Origin: Crossaster papposus | Taxonomy: Eukaryota > Echinodermata > Asteroidea > Velatida > Solasteridae | NCBI GenBank assembly: GCA_037893245.1 | Contig: JBAIAA010000650.1 | Location: 992,001 to 1,056,000 of the forward strand | Length of the DNA: 64,000 nt | Reading direction: 5' to 3' | Shown: positions 9,501 through 19,129 of the stretch, piece after piece | Numbering within the stretch: the first letter of the stretch is position 1 | Layout of the letters: the number at the start of each line of letters is the position of its first letter | Position numbers and translations under genes: made by a program | The notes under the pieces: generated by a model | Told to the model about the DNA's origin: nothing | What the model saw: the letters and a program-made list of their open reading frames with translations, nothing else | Databases searched by the model: none

Positions 9501-12478
9501 AATAGCCATAGACTAAATATTTGAACACGGCCTCCTAATATTTCCTTTTAATACTTTTAATCCTTGACCCAGTGTCGAGGAGCTGTTGTAAAATTTAGCC
9601 GGGAACCAGTCAGATGCAGTATTCATCGCATGACTGTTTGGCTGGTAACCGGTTTTTGCTTAGCGAATTATTTTCAGCTTATCACCCTAGTATGAGATGA
9701 AGCACAGTGTATGAATGGCCCCGCCCAGCTTTGGTTAATGTACATTTCTGGCTGAGCATTTGACCAAGTGTAACCAAGCTAAGCTACCATGGTCAACTGA
9801 CCAATGGTTGTAATCTAATTGGTCAATCACACAAGTAGGTTCTATCCTATCTCCATGGATGAAATATACTTTAGTAACACTTTTGAAAACTAATTGTTTT
9901 TTTCTTCTTCAGCGAGTACGATCCCGAACAGTTTGCTGGCAGCCATATTCCCGTCTTAATCGTCGGCACGAAACACGACCAGCTAGACTCCACCAGAAAG
10001 GGCATGCTGCAGACCTCGGTTATAGCGGAAGAATGCGGGGCCGACGAAATTAATTTGGTAAAACCTAACCTCAATGGATCCAATTTGTGCCAAGCAAAAA
10101 ATAGTGCTAAGCATATTTTTGTGTTAAGCAAAAATTTGATGAAAACCTATCGTTGGTAAAATACACGTTGCATGTTTTTTTTGGCCGGTAACCTGTTTTG
10201 ACTAAGCAGATGTTTTCGGTACTTAGCACATTTCTGTCCTCAGAAAGCTTTGCAGCTTCGCTACATTGACTCCTGAAATGCAGGGGTTTCAAAGATTTAC
10301 CCGATGATAATGGCGATCTCTTTGAAATATGACTACTTTTCATTTCTCAGGATTGTACGCAGGCAAGACCTGTAGCACCTGGCTCGACGAATGCCGTCAA
10401 ACTCTGCAGGTTCTTTGACAAGGTAGGTTCCTCACAATTTGTTTCTCCTGTCCCTCACCCTTTACTCCTTGTAAATCACCCGTTATCTATCCTCTCATTA
10501 AAGGTGGAGCCATGAATGAAGAAAAGTGGCTAAGAAAGTGGCTAAGATTGTTTTAAATTTCGCAAATTGTTTTAGCTGTTTATTTATTTCTTATTTTAAC
10601 TGGGTAGCCAATTCAGTGGAATTCACTGATCTCCCATGGGTCCCAGTAACGTGAAGACAATGAAAGGAAAACCCCACAAGAACATTCTGGGGAAAACCAA
10701 CATATTGGCCCAGGTGGGATACGAACCCGGGTCAAAACGGAAAAAAACCGCTACGCCAACCTGACTCCCGATAACATTTCAAATTTTGTTCGTGTGTCGC
10801 AAAATGCTATATTGGGATCTGACAATTTATTTGGAAGAAGTGTTTAAATACTAGAGATTGATTAACAAAAACATATCGTTAATGTTTGCTCTAGTTTGTT
10901 CCATGTGGTCATAAATTTATCAAAGAATTGCAAAAAACAAAACAAAAAAGAACAGAACCTAAAAACCAAAAGATCTCCACCTTTCTTCTGATGCTTTTCC
11001 CACACTAAACGCCTTCTTATTTCTCTTTATTTGCTTCCTTGGTCCGTCTGTTCCATCTTTCTCTCGCTTAACTACTCCCCATCCCGTCCCGACCTATCCC
11101 ATAACCCCCCCAGGTGATATATCGCCGCTTCTACTCTAACCCTGCCAAAGATTCGCCCCAGAAGGTTTGTAAGTCACTCCCCTTTGTGCATCTGTTTAAA
11201 TGTTTTTGCCCGAATGCCTAATTGCTATCCGACTTGATTAATGTGCTTAACTCAATTATGTGTTATCTTTTAAACCCTTTTAACAATCCACTGATGCAGT
11301 AGAATTAACATGCCTCACCCCCTTTAATGCTTGAGGTCGGCTAAGGCCAGATACTAACGTTTTCATTTTCAAGATTTTCAACTTTTTAAGATTTGGCTCT
11401 TTAAATAAAGTGCCTCCTATTTTTTATTGCTGTGATATTTTGCCTTGAAACGACACGTTTTGTTTTTCTTTTTGTGCGCAAGATATTTTTATTGTATTTT
11501 ATTTTTGACTTCGTGGATGTTACCCCATGTTTGGAGTGAATGGTTCGTTGCTAGGCACGTGACCACTGAGATTTGATTTGATTGGTTGACCTATTCTTCC
11601 TTTGTTTTCACCCTACCACAGGTGATCGAGAGACGCTTCTTCTCCAGGGATTCTAGCCAGGTGTGTGCACCAACACCCTTTCATCCGTGGTGACCCCGCC
11701 AATCCGTGGTGACCCCGCCCCCTTATTTGGGTCACCACCCACCACCACCACCACCAACACCCTCTTAAATGTTGTAAGTGGTGATGCTGATGATCACATG
11801 ACCCATCCATCACCCATCCATCACCCTCTGGCATGCCGCCCATGCTCCGGCCCCTGCTTTTCCCCCTGCCCTTCCCTTCCCCCTGCCCTTCCCCCTGCCC
11901 TGCCCTTCCCCCTGCCCTTCCCCCTGCCCTTCCCCCTGCCCTTCCCCCTGCCCTTCCCCCTGCCCTTCCCCCTGCCCTTCCCCCTGCCCTTCCCCCTGCC
12001 CTTCCCCCTGCCCTTCCCCCTGCCCTTCCCCCTGCCCTTCCCCCTGCCCTTCCCCCTGCCCTGCCCCCTGCCCTGCCCCCTGCCCTGCCCCCTGCCCTGC
12101 CCCCTGCCCTGCCCCCTGCCCTGCCCCCTGCCCTGCCCCCTGCCCTGCCCCCTGCCCTGCCCTGCCCCGCCCCTTCATTATATTAAATTGCAATAAGAGA
12201 AGGGAATAAGCATTCTCTGCCTCCTAGCGATTATAAATTATGAACCATAAAAGTTTATATTCATTCAACCCAACTCTTTCAACCCACTTTCCCCTTTCTG
12301 CAAACCCTAGACACCTTCCCTGACCCCCAAGGCCAGACCTCTCCCTTAGACTTTAGAAACCCCACCCTTTAAATGTCGGTTTCCTGCCCTATGTTTGCTG
12401 CAGCAACCCCTTGGCAGTCCGTCGGAGAAACGGCGATCATTCACCCCGCAGTTCATGAAGAGCCTGCACACCGACTGA
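6501..12478 (+). CDS. RABL3: Rab-like protein 3 (RABL3), complete, 8 exons with one duplicated exon
   Basis: Small GTPase-like protein of the RABL3 family; vertebrate work links it to RAS prenylation and lymphoid development. Exons: 6501-6552, 8237-8328, 8836-8953, 9287-9407, 9913-10057, 10351-10422, then 11114-11164 or 11622-11660, then 12404-12478. The product is 237 residues with the 39-bp version and 241 with the 51-bp version; human is 236. P-loop GDSGVGKS is at residues 15-22, WDIGG at 67-71, and GTKHDQ (replacing Rab NKxD) at 146-151. The conserved block PVNGIILVHDLTNKKS is at ~85-100. The C-terminus MKSLHTD resembles human LKSLHYD and has no prenylation cysteines, as expected for the family. 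Intron 1 (6553-8236) contains a MITE. Introns 2 and 6 contain antisense tRNA-like elements. A MITE touches the exon-4 donor, and the last intron contains a C-rich minisatellite. Confidence 0.96.
6801..6831. repeat. Poly-G run
   Basis: G-only run broken by single C residues, in RABL3 intron 1. It is one of at least eight such tracts in the window. Confidence 0.9.
7511..7785. mobile_element. 275-bp MITE with terminal inverted repeats (GGGCCCAATTTCACGG family), best copy
   Basis: The left end, GGGCCCAATTTCACGGCGCT plus GCTTA, is repeated in inverse orientation at the right end (7762-7785) with 24 matching bases. The interior is rich in GCTAA/TTAGC and has no coding frame. Related copies are at 10077-10240, 16830-16915, 24619-24856 and 34631-34818. 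It lies in RABL3 intron 1. No clear target-site duplication is visible. The superfamily is not recognised. Confidence 0.85.
8170..8220. repeat. AT-rich low-complexity sequence before RABL3 exon 2
   Basis: TATTATTTATTTATATTTAT-type sequence just upstream of the exon 2 polypyrimidine tract. No other structure was recognised. Confidence 0.4.
8508..8583 (-). repeat. Degenerate tRNA-like sequence (tRNA pseudogene or tRNA-derived element)
   Basis: The minus strand reads GGGCAAGATAGCTCAGTTGG, then TAGAGCA, ending in GGTTCAAGTCC and CCTTGCC. It has a canonical A-box and B-box and a 6-bp acceptor pairing (GGCAAG with CTTGCC). The T-stem pairs poorly, the anticodon stem has a T-T mismatch, and one base is missing between the T-arm and the acceptor. 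It lies antisense in RABL3 intron 2. I judge it non-functional as a tRNA. Confidence 0.7.
9412..9532. mobile_element. ~121-bp palindromic MITE (GGCCGTGTCTGAA family), copy 1
   Basis: Terminal repeats are GGCCGTGTCTGAA on the left and TTGAACACGGCC on the right. Internal arms GAGCTACGGCTACAG and ATAGCCATAGAC also fold back. A second copy is at 13005-13129. The left terminus starts at position +5 of the RABL3 intron-4 donor, so the final two bases of the GTAAGG donor come from the element. Confidence 0.85.
10077..10240. mobile_element. Degenerate copy of the GGGCCCAATTT MITE family
   Basis: Contains GGATCCAATTT at the left, GTGCTAAGCA, GGTAACCTGTTTTGACTAAG and CTTAGCACA, which are the family's internal landmarks. 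The right terminus is eroded. It lies in the intron between exons 5 and 6 of RABL3. Confidence 0.5.
10575..10770 (-). mobile_element. tRNA-derived SINE, antisense in RABL3 intron 6
   Basis: On the minus strand the head contains a perfect pol III A-box, TGGCGTAGCGG (10748-10758), and a B-box, GGTTCGTATCC (10717-10727, one mismatch to consensus). A non-tRNA body follows, ending in an A/T-rich tail AAGAAATAAATAAAC near 10580. A tRNA-related promoter head, a body and a simple A-rich tail are the standard SINE layout. Ends are approximate and the family is not identified. Confidence 0.75.
11114..11164 (+). other. RABL3: RABL3 alternative exon 7a (17 codons)
   Basis: Encodes VIYRRFYSNPAKDSPQK in the phase needed after exon 6 and before exon 8. 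A strong polypyrimidine acceptor (CCCCCCCAG) precedes it. The phase-preserving donor is GTTTGT at 11165. A better-looking GTAAGT lies 4 bp further on (11169) and would shift the frame. It aligns with exon 7b over VI-x-RRF-[YF]-S, so it looks like an internal exon duplication. Human RABL3 here reads VIEKRYFLREGNQ, closer to 7b, suggesting 7b is ancestral. Confidence 0.7.
11622..11660 (+). other. RABL3: RABL3 alternative exon 7b (13 codons, ancestral-like)
   Basis: Encodes VIERRFFSRDSSQ, which matches the length and pattern of the human segment VIEKRYFLREGNQ. Acceptor CACAG and donor GTGTGT. Both flanks are phase 0, as for exon 7a 457 bp upstream, so either exon alone, or both, would keep the frame. 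Confidence 0.8.
11869..12168. repeat. 12-bp C-rich minisatellite in the last RABL3 intron
   Basis: Roughly two dozen copies of a 12-bp unit. The left part is CCCTTCCCCCTG and the right part, from about 12060, is CCCTGCCCCCTG, so a one-base variant has been homogenised across the right half. The complementary strand is G-rich. Long open frames in it on both strands are artefacts of the unit length being a multiple of three. Confidence 0.95.
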
Positions 12479-13004
12479 AGACGACGCCGATGCGCAGAGG
12501 CACTCAAGGTGAGCCGCACTTGCGCACCGTTGAGGGCGCTCTTGTTTAGAGGGCCATTTCAATCACTCGCTCGCTGACGTGAATCGGGGGAAAACCAACG
12601 GTGTGATTTGGATAGTCCTTTGAATAGGCCAACTGCACAGGGATAATTAATTGACTGAGTGTATTTAATAGTTGACAGTATTCTGCGACAGCTTCCAAAT
12701 TTGTCAGAAGAATGTCTACCGTCTAAAGAATACCAACGGCGTTTGAAGCCAACTTGGATAAATCGTGCACCGAGTAAATTAATGGTATAAATGTTGCATA
12801 TGTTTTAAAGTTGTTAATCGTGCGAACGAGTCTTCCGAAAAAAAACTCTGTGGACAGCACCAGAAGGAATCGTTTGAGAATTGGGACTTCAGTTTATTTT
12901 GCGTTCAGTACCGTCGACACTGCAAAAGGTTGCCCTTCGATTGTGGTGACAAAATTAATGGTACGACTTCATCAAGCCACTCCAACAACTGTGTCAAATC
13001 CTTA

Positions 13005-13129
13005 AGCCGTGTCCGAAACGGGCCTACAGAGCTACGGCTATGTCTATTGTCAGCTTGCTCACGCGTAATTGTACCTGTAAGGGGCGAACACCTAGACAAT
13101 AGCCATAGACAAGAGATTCAGACACGACC
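13005..13129. mobile_element. ~125-bp palindromic MITE (GGCCGTGTCTGAA family), copy 2
   Basis: Termini AGCCGTGTCCGAA and TTCAGACACGACC are inverted repeats. Internal arms GTCTATTGTC and GACAATAGCCATAGAC also pair. The sequence matches the copy at 9412-9532 along its whole length. Confidence 0.85.
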
Positions 13130-13773
13130 GTAGTTTACCATAAAGTTGCCTCATTTGTACTGAAAAACATTGTGATGTAAACCGCAAACCTGTGGAAATT
13201 GTAACGATTGAATATTTAAAGCAAGTCGCACAATTCTTGGCGTAGACACATTTTTAGCAAGTTATGGGGATTAACATAACAACAGAGGGCGCCATTTGGC
13301 ATTATTGCCAAATGTGACTTGTGGCTTTTTTATTAGATCAACAGAGGGCGCTGTTCTAGATCACCATTAAGTTTCCAATTGTGGCAATGCTGTGCGGGGG
13401 GAAAAAACTGCCACTTTGATAATTGATTTACATAAATGAAGTGTGCCAAACAACCATGTTAATTTGTGACTGCTAACTCGGCAGTGGTCCATGAACCAAA
13501 ACAATTGTACTGAACCTAGCAATTTAAGGACAGATTAGAAGGAAAAAATGTGTTGGCAAACCAGTCCCGAATTCTACACTGTAAAATGTACCTTTTTTCA
13601 GTTGTGCTATAAATGTAAAATTAGAGTTAACATTCAAATTTCAGAAGAGAAAATATTTATAATTTTAGATAGTTTAATAATAATAATTTAATAATATATG
13701 TGTTTGCTTTATTTTGTTTGTGAATCTAAGTCAGACTTCTTAATACTGATAGTAGAAATGTGGAGAATACAAA

Positions 13774-13911
13774 TACAGTGGAACTCCGCTAACTATACCG
13801 AACATTCGGCTATATGATAGACCGGCTGCTGATAATCGCTATTTTGATCGATCGATATACCAAAGAAAAACTGCGGATCCCCTGATGCTCGTTATAGGGC
13901 ATTCCACTGTA
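13774..13911. mobile_element. 138-bp TA-bounded MITE with TACAGTGGAA termini
   Basis: Left end TACAGTGGAACTCCGCTAAC. The right end, read inverted, is TACAGTGGAATGCCCTATAA. The outer TA fits a Tc1/mariner or pogo-type target site, and TACAGTGGAAC is a typical start of pogo/Tigger-like repeats (recalled). It has no coding capacity. Confidence 0.7.
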
Positions 13912-16117
13912 CATGTGTATCATCAAATTTTTGGAATTTTTTCTAAGTCTAAAGGTTGCAGATCAAGCGGCAGTCGTGCCCTCAAAATTAACTTTCTTTC
14001 CCCCGCAAGTCCTTTTAAAACAGGATGCCCCCCAAAAAAAATGTTGTCATAGTAACATCTTCGTCATGGATGACATCAGGGTCCGTTTTTGGATGCACGA
14101 GAGCCTGATGAAAGATTAAGTTAACGGAAAGAAATTTGACAGATAATTTCTCTGATTATTTCAGAATTGTGAAAAATGATCGTTCATTACGAGTTTCATT
14201 TTTAGCTGTTTGTTTTGTAATGGTTGGAACCTGTCTCGGATTTTGAAACTTGAAAGCCTCCTGTCTATGTTGTAATTGTGGTACCCCTCACCGGTTTTCA
14301 TATTAGAAAGAATGTTTGCTTAGTTGGAACATGTTCATAATTGCTTGAAATCAGAGAAAACTGTTTTCCAGCTACAGTAAGCGGGCCATACCTCAAAATA
14401 TCAACCAGTCACCTTATCGGAACAAAAGTATTTGGCTTGAAAAAAAGCAACAAAGAAGTCTTAACCGAGAAGAACTTTCCGGTACAATAATAGGCTCTGA
14501 CATTGGTAACAAACATAAATCCAGTTTTGAGTTGCACGGCAATGCACGCGTTCAGGTAAAGGAGGCAAATCTAAGGCCTCTTGGCCTAGATATAGTTCTG
14601 TCTTATCTTCCCAATTCAGCGCACCCTTGACATTATTTTACCAACAGTGCCACCCCGACTACCTTTAGTCGGTCGTTGGGTAGGTGCACTCTTACCAAAT
14701 CCATAGCTGACGCTGATATTTTCCAGGCAACGCCGAATCCATTGGCCCAATTGTTTTTATCATCATTATTTTCAATTCTATCACCATATATTGCCAGATT
14801 CGGTAACTGGGCCAACAATCGATACAGATCAATAATGGACTCGAGTATTTTCCTGTGCCAGTTATTATTATTTTTTTCATTTTTTTAATATTTATTCTGT
14901 GCTTCTAGAGAAGTGGCTTAAACAGCTGCAACTTAATATTCTGACGGGGGAAAAAACTGATCAAAGATAGAAATCATATTGGCAACGTCTGTCATTGCCC
15001 GTCAATTAATGCACGCAGCGTCTGTGTGCGTACGACAACACTAAGTCTGCGTTTATAAAGAAAAATGTTCTTCCTAAACCTCCTTGTCCACATACCACTC
15101 GCATTAAAAAAAAAACACCCATCGTTTTTTCAATGTTCAACTCGGGTACTCGACCTTATCATTTTTTTACCTCTCCCTCCCCCCCAAAAAAAACCCCCAA
15201 AAATCCCAAATCGTTTCTCCAACATACAGTTTCCGTTTACTTTATCCACGTTTTTCATTCCAGTCAACTAATATTTTTACTCTACACAAAACGTACCCAC
15301 TCCCCCTCTCTCCGGTTTTCTTCACAAAATCCCCGCCAAAAATTATGGCGCCAAGGGTTTTTCTTGCGACCATGTGGATATTTTATTATTAGAAGCACGT
15401 CCAGCATTGATTTTGAAGCGGCAGGCTGCTGTGTGTCGCCAGCCGTCTGAGGCCGAATTCATTTGGGTTTCACGCTGCACGGAGTGTCGCTTTAATCATT
15501 AACCTCCCCGGCACTTGACATCAATTGAGACCGGTTAATATTGCACAGACCTACATATACTTTAGAATACTGGGCTATTATGTGTATATAGAGTAGAGTA
15601 CATGTACATGTATGTACATCAACCATACCAAATGTTGGCCACAAATTACATATTTTCGAATACATATTTTCAACTATAGCTCCGTGGTTTAACGGCCAAC
15701 TTTTTTCTGGGCTAAGTTATTTATTTTTGTATTGTGAAAAACCCGTTTTTCGTTGATTATGTCTGTTTTCCTTCCTCCATGATGTAACTAATGAATGGAC
15801 CAAACTTGGTCATTGTCGAACTATGAGCATTTATGTTTTTCGTACCTTGGGGGAGAATATCATGTTTCTGTTGTTAATATAATTCGGGAATCGCCTCTGG
15901 GGTTATTTAGCACACACCAAAATCGTAATTCGTTGAGGGCGGTCGTACGCATACGCCCTATTTCCATCTTTACCGCTGGAGGGCGATGTAGAATTTTAGT
16001 TCATACTACATGTACAACAACAAGATTGATCGTGTAGAGTGCTTGTGGTTTTTGCTACAACGTCCAAATTTAATATACATGTAACACGATGTTTAATAGA
16101 GAGTATAGATTAGTACT

Positions 16118-16133
16118 GGGGGGGGGGGGGGGG
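16118..16133. repeat. Poly-G run
   Basis: Uninterrupted run of about 16 G residues in gene-free DNA. Confidence 0.95.
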
Positions 16134-16829
16134 TGAAATGATGCTCAAAAGAAAACTATATACGAGTACACTTACGTATACGTGTACATGTACTGCAGAC
16201 TCGTTTTCCGGGTTGGGTCCGGCCATCCCAACCAACTTCGGCTACCGGGTCAATGATTAACTTCCTCCCCGTGCCCCCATCGCTTGAACCCCGCTCACAC
16301 CTTCCTATCTCCACCGGACAATAGACGGGCGGGCGACCGAGTCCGTTAAATACCCCACCACCCGTACGCTGTTCGCGCCGTGCATACGCCACAAAGCCCC
16401 CACGATAAATCACCCGTTGTCGCGGTATTATTATTCTTCGAAGGCCAGGTTTCTGATTAAGATTAATGTGGGAGATAAGACATTATTATTGTCCTGGTAA
16501 TGGCGCTATATAAACGCTTGAATAGACCCCGTTAATGTGTGCGTGAATATACAATAGAACCGGCCGGACGGGGCTCTATTCAAGTACATACGTGTATACC
16601 ACTCCGTGTACTGTACATGTACATACAGAGAGTTATTGTTTTTAATTAAGTTATCAATTTTATAATGTTCGAGAAAGGACATTCATTTCGTGTACAAGTG
16701 CAAATTGCATTGCCATTTCAACCGCAGTTTTGTATTCAACTTTTAATTTTCGGTTCTGAAACATGATAAAAAATGTTTTTACGATATATTAAATGTTACA
16801 ATACATGTGTATATACATCATCTAACATT

Positions 16830-16915
16830 TTGGTTTGTAACCCTGTTTTTGTAAAGGAAGAATTGTTATGCTAAGCAAGTTTGTTGTGCTTAGCAGCTCC
16901 ATGAAATTGGCCCCT
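16830..16915. mobile_element. Remnant of the GGGCCCAATTT MITE family
   Basis: Right-hand part only: GTAACCCTGTTTTTG, ATGCTAAGCAAG and the terminus GCTTAGCAGCTCCATGAAAT followed by TGGCCC. The left terminus was not found. Confidence 0.65.
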
Positions 16916-17517
16916 GTTGTTTACGTCACCTGTCACAAACTACCCGACAGACTTGGTATAGAAGTGTACGGCGAGTCGTTTTCGTCTTCGCAAACACTAA
17001 AATAAATACATTATGATTGATGAAGTAATTAACTGTCGCTGACGGATGGCGCGGAGCTAAACACGGTTCCAGCCGGCAGAAAAACGACAATTCGCGGCAT
17101 CTTTTTTTTACTGAAATGGTAATGAGAGAGAGGCGGTTGGGGGGAATTTGGTAATTATTATTTTTAATATCGCGAGGGGTTTTTGAAATTGAAAGGAGCG
17201 ATTGTTTATTTGTTCAAACATAATATGTGGAAGAGCCATTGCCTGGTGAGAAAAAAGTGACGACGATAATGCGAAATACATAAAATCTATACTAAGATGA
17301 AGATAACGTTGATTAAAAACAAAGATCGTATCCATTTTCTATTAACAATAATTCCCGAAATTTGATTTTACCTCAGCCCACGAATAACAAGAAACGATCG
17401 AAAGCGAAACAATGTATTTATAATTTCACTCTATTTTGTCTTTTAGAAACAGTACTTTGTGTTACCCACGAATGTTTATAAGCTAGTGTAACCACTACGG
17501 TCAGGATTTTCATATGA

Positions 17518-17688
17518 AGCACGATATGTGGCAGAGAAAACCCCCCCTCTTTTGTGTTGACCATTGTGTTCCCGGAATCTCAGGAATTCCTTTTAGGTTT
17601 CAAGGGGGGTGGGTTAGGTTACAATAGTGTTGAGTGTGTATAAGGTATAGGGATAATAGGGGGGTACCCCTCTGCCACACATCGTGCT
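17518..17688. mobile_element. 171-bp MITE with 19-bp inverted repeats (AGCACGATATGTGGCAGAG)
   Basis: The left terminus AGCACGATATGTGGCAGAG is matched by the right terminus CTCTGCCACACATCGTGCT, with one mismatch. Runs of C (left) and G (right) lie just inside, extending the foldback. No reading frame. Single copy in the window. Confidence 0.8.
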
Positions 17689-17885
17689 GGGTATAAGGAT
17701 TTTGGGAAATTCGCCCCAAATTGTTGACTCCACCAAGGTTTAGATGTCTATGGGTTTGTCACTCGGACGCTGAAGTATATAGCGCCACCAACGTCACTGA
17801 ACTTATAGATTGTGGATATTAGGGCAGCCATCTTTAATATAAAAATGTTTTTGTTATTTTAAATTTATTTTTTGTTACCCATGCC

Positions 17886-19129
17886 CATGGGCGGATCCAG
17901 GATTTTTTTAAAGGGGGGGTCCACCCAAGGTCTTAGGCAGCATTTTGTTGATTGGGTGTGTAAAAAAAAAATGTGGGTGTGTAACAATTTGAGTACATGT
18001 AACTGGGAAGCATGTACGCGAAGCGCACATCACGAGCGCGTAGCGCGAAGTCCCTGCGGCCGGGGTTCAGGGCCCGCTTAAGGGCCGTGAAATTTTTTGG
18101 TTTATTAGGTGCTCTCTGGCGCAATCTGAGGCCAATTTCTACCTATTTTTTGTTAATGTTGTGGCAATATGAAGCCTGATTTTTATACGATTTGTTTTTT
18201 AAATCTAATATTTACCATTTTTAGCTGGAATGATAACTTGAAATAAATTTTGACCAGAGGAGTATATTATGGATACCGGTATTGGAAGTTTGGATTTAAA
18301 AACAGCGCACACTGACTCACACTACGTGTAAAATGAGGTAACGGTTAATTGGTCATAAACCTTAGGCATACTTAACATAGGCAGGATTTGGCTGGGAGCG
18401 ACCGGCAGTGACTCCATTTAAAATAATAAACAAATTACAAGCCCTAATAGTTATTAAGTAAGTTTAATTTAAAGTTCAATGTTAAAATAAAATGTTACAA
18501 GTTGTGTTTAATCTTTAAAAAACTACACGCCAAACGCCCGCTTGTGCTAGCGGGGTTTATTCCGACCGTCTCTACAAACGGTGGAAAAAGCGGCGTGTTT
18601 GTTCCAATTTAGTGTTTAGTAATTTACATAAATTTAGCTTAAATTTAGGTCACGTGACAAATATATAAACACTGTGGTTAGCGCCTATTGCACTCTTTCT
18701 GCTGGGGCTACTCAACCGTCACTTCAAACGGTGAAATTCCAGTGTTTTTATTGGCAAGTCTGCCAAGTAAATGGGCCCAGTGGTGAGCCAAGCATGGCAT
18801 TTGGGGCAAGCCTGCCCCGTTCAAGCTTATGAAAGCGTTTAAAAAATTAAAATATGTAATTGCCTGAAATGCAATAAGAAGGAATAAACAAACTAGCGGC
18901 TCGAAAAACTAAGCCAAAAAAGTCAAATCATAGTCTATATGGTTGTTATTTTGTGTGTGTGGTTTGAGAATAATACACGTATGTTTGCGTGTACATGTAT
19001 GTACGTTGCTTGTTAGGTGAAATACATATTTTTTTTTTTTTTCGTTTTTTTCGTTTTTTATATTTTTTTTCACTCAAGAAAAAAGGGGGGGTCCGGACCC
19101 CTTGGACCCCCCCCCTGTATCCGCCCATG
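17886..19129. mobile_element. Putative 1.24-kb non-autonomous DNA transposon with GGGCGGATCCAGG ends
   Basis: The left end CATGGGCGGATCCAGG and the inverted right end CATGGGCGGATACAGG match 15 of 16 bases. Both are followed inward by G-rich GGGGGGGTCC. A possible 5-bp duplication CATGC flanks it (17880-17884 and 19130-19134). No transposase frame is present. The internal region includes a segment GAGCGCGTAGCGCGAAGTCC that looks repeat-like. The ends could instead belong to two separate insertions. Confidence 0.55.

Larger units (their letters stand above)
12479..17517. other. RABL3 3' flank and gene-free DNA
   Basis: No coding sequence recognised beyond the RABL3 stop. The RABL3 3' UTR must begin here, but I could not fix its poly(A) site. 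Contents seen: a MITE (13005-13129), two AGAGGGCGC motifs around a hairpin (13286-13350), a TA-bounded MITE (13774-13911), TACATGTACATG runs (15600, 16185, 16612), a poly-G run (16118-16133) and a MITE remnant (16830-16915). The rest is unique-looking AT-rich sequence. Confidence 0.6.

Noticed and set aside
11663..12196. Long repetitive open frames (PLPFPLPF, GQGEGQGE types)
   Set aside because: They come from a 12-bp minisatellite in a RABL3 intron; the unit length keeps all frames open.
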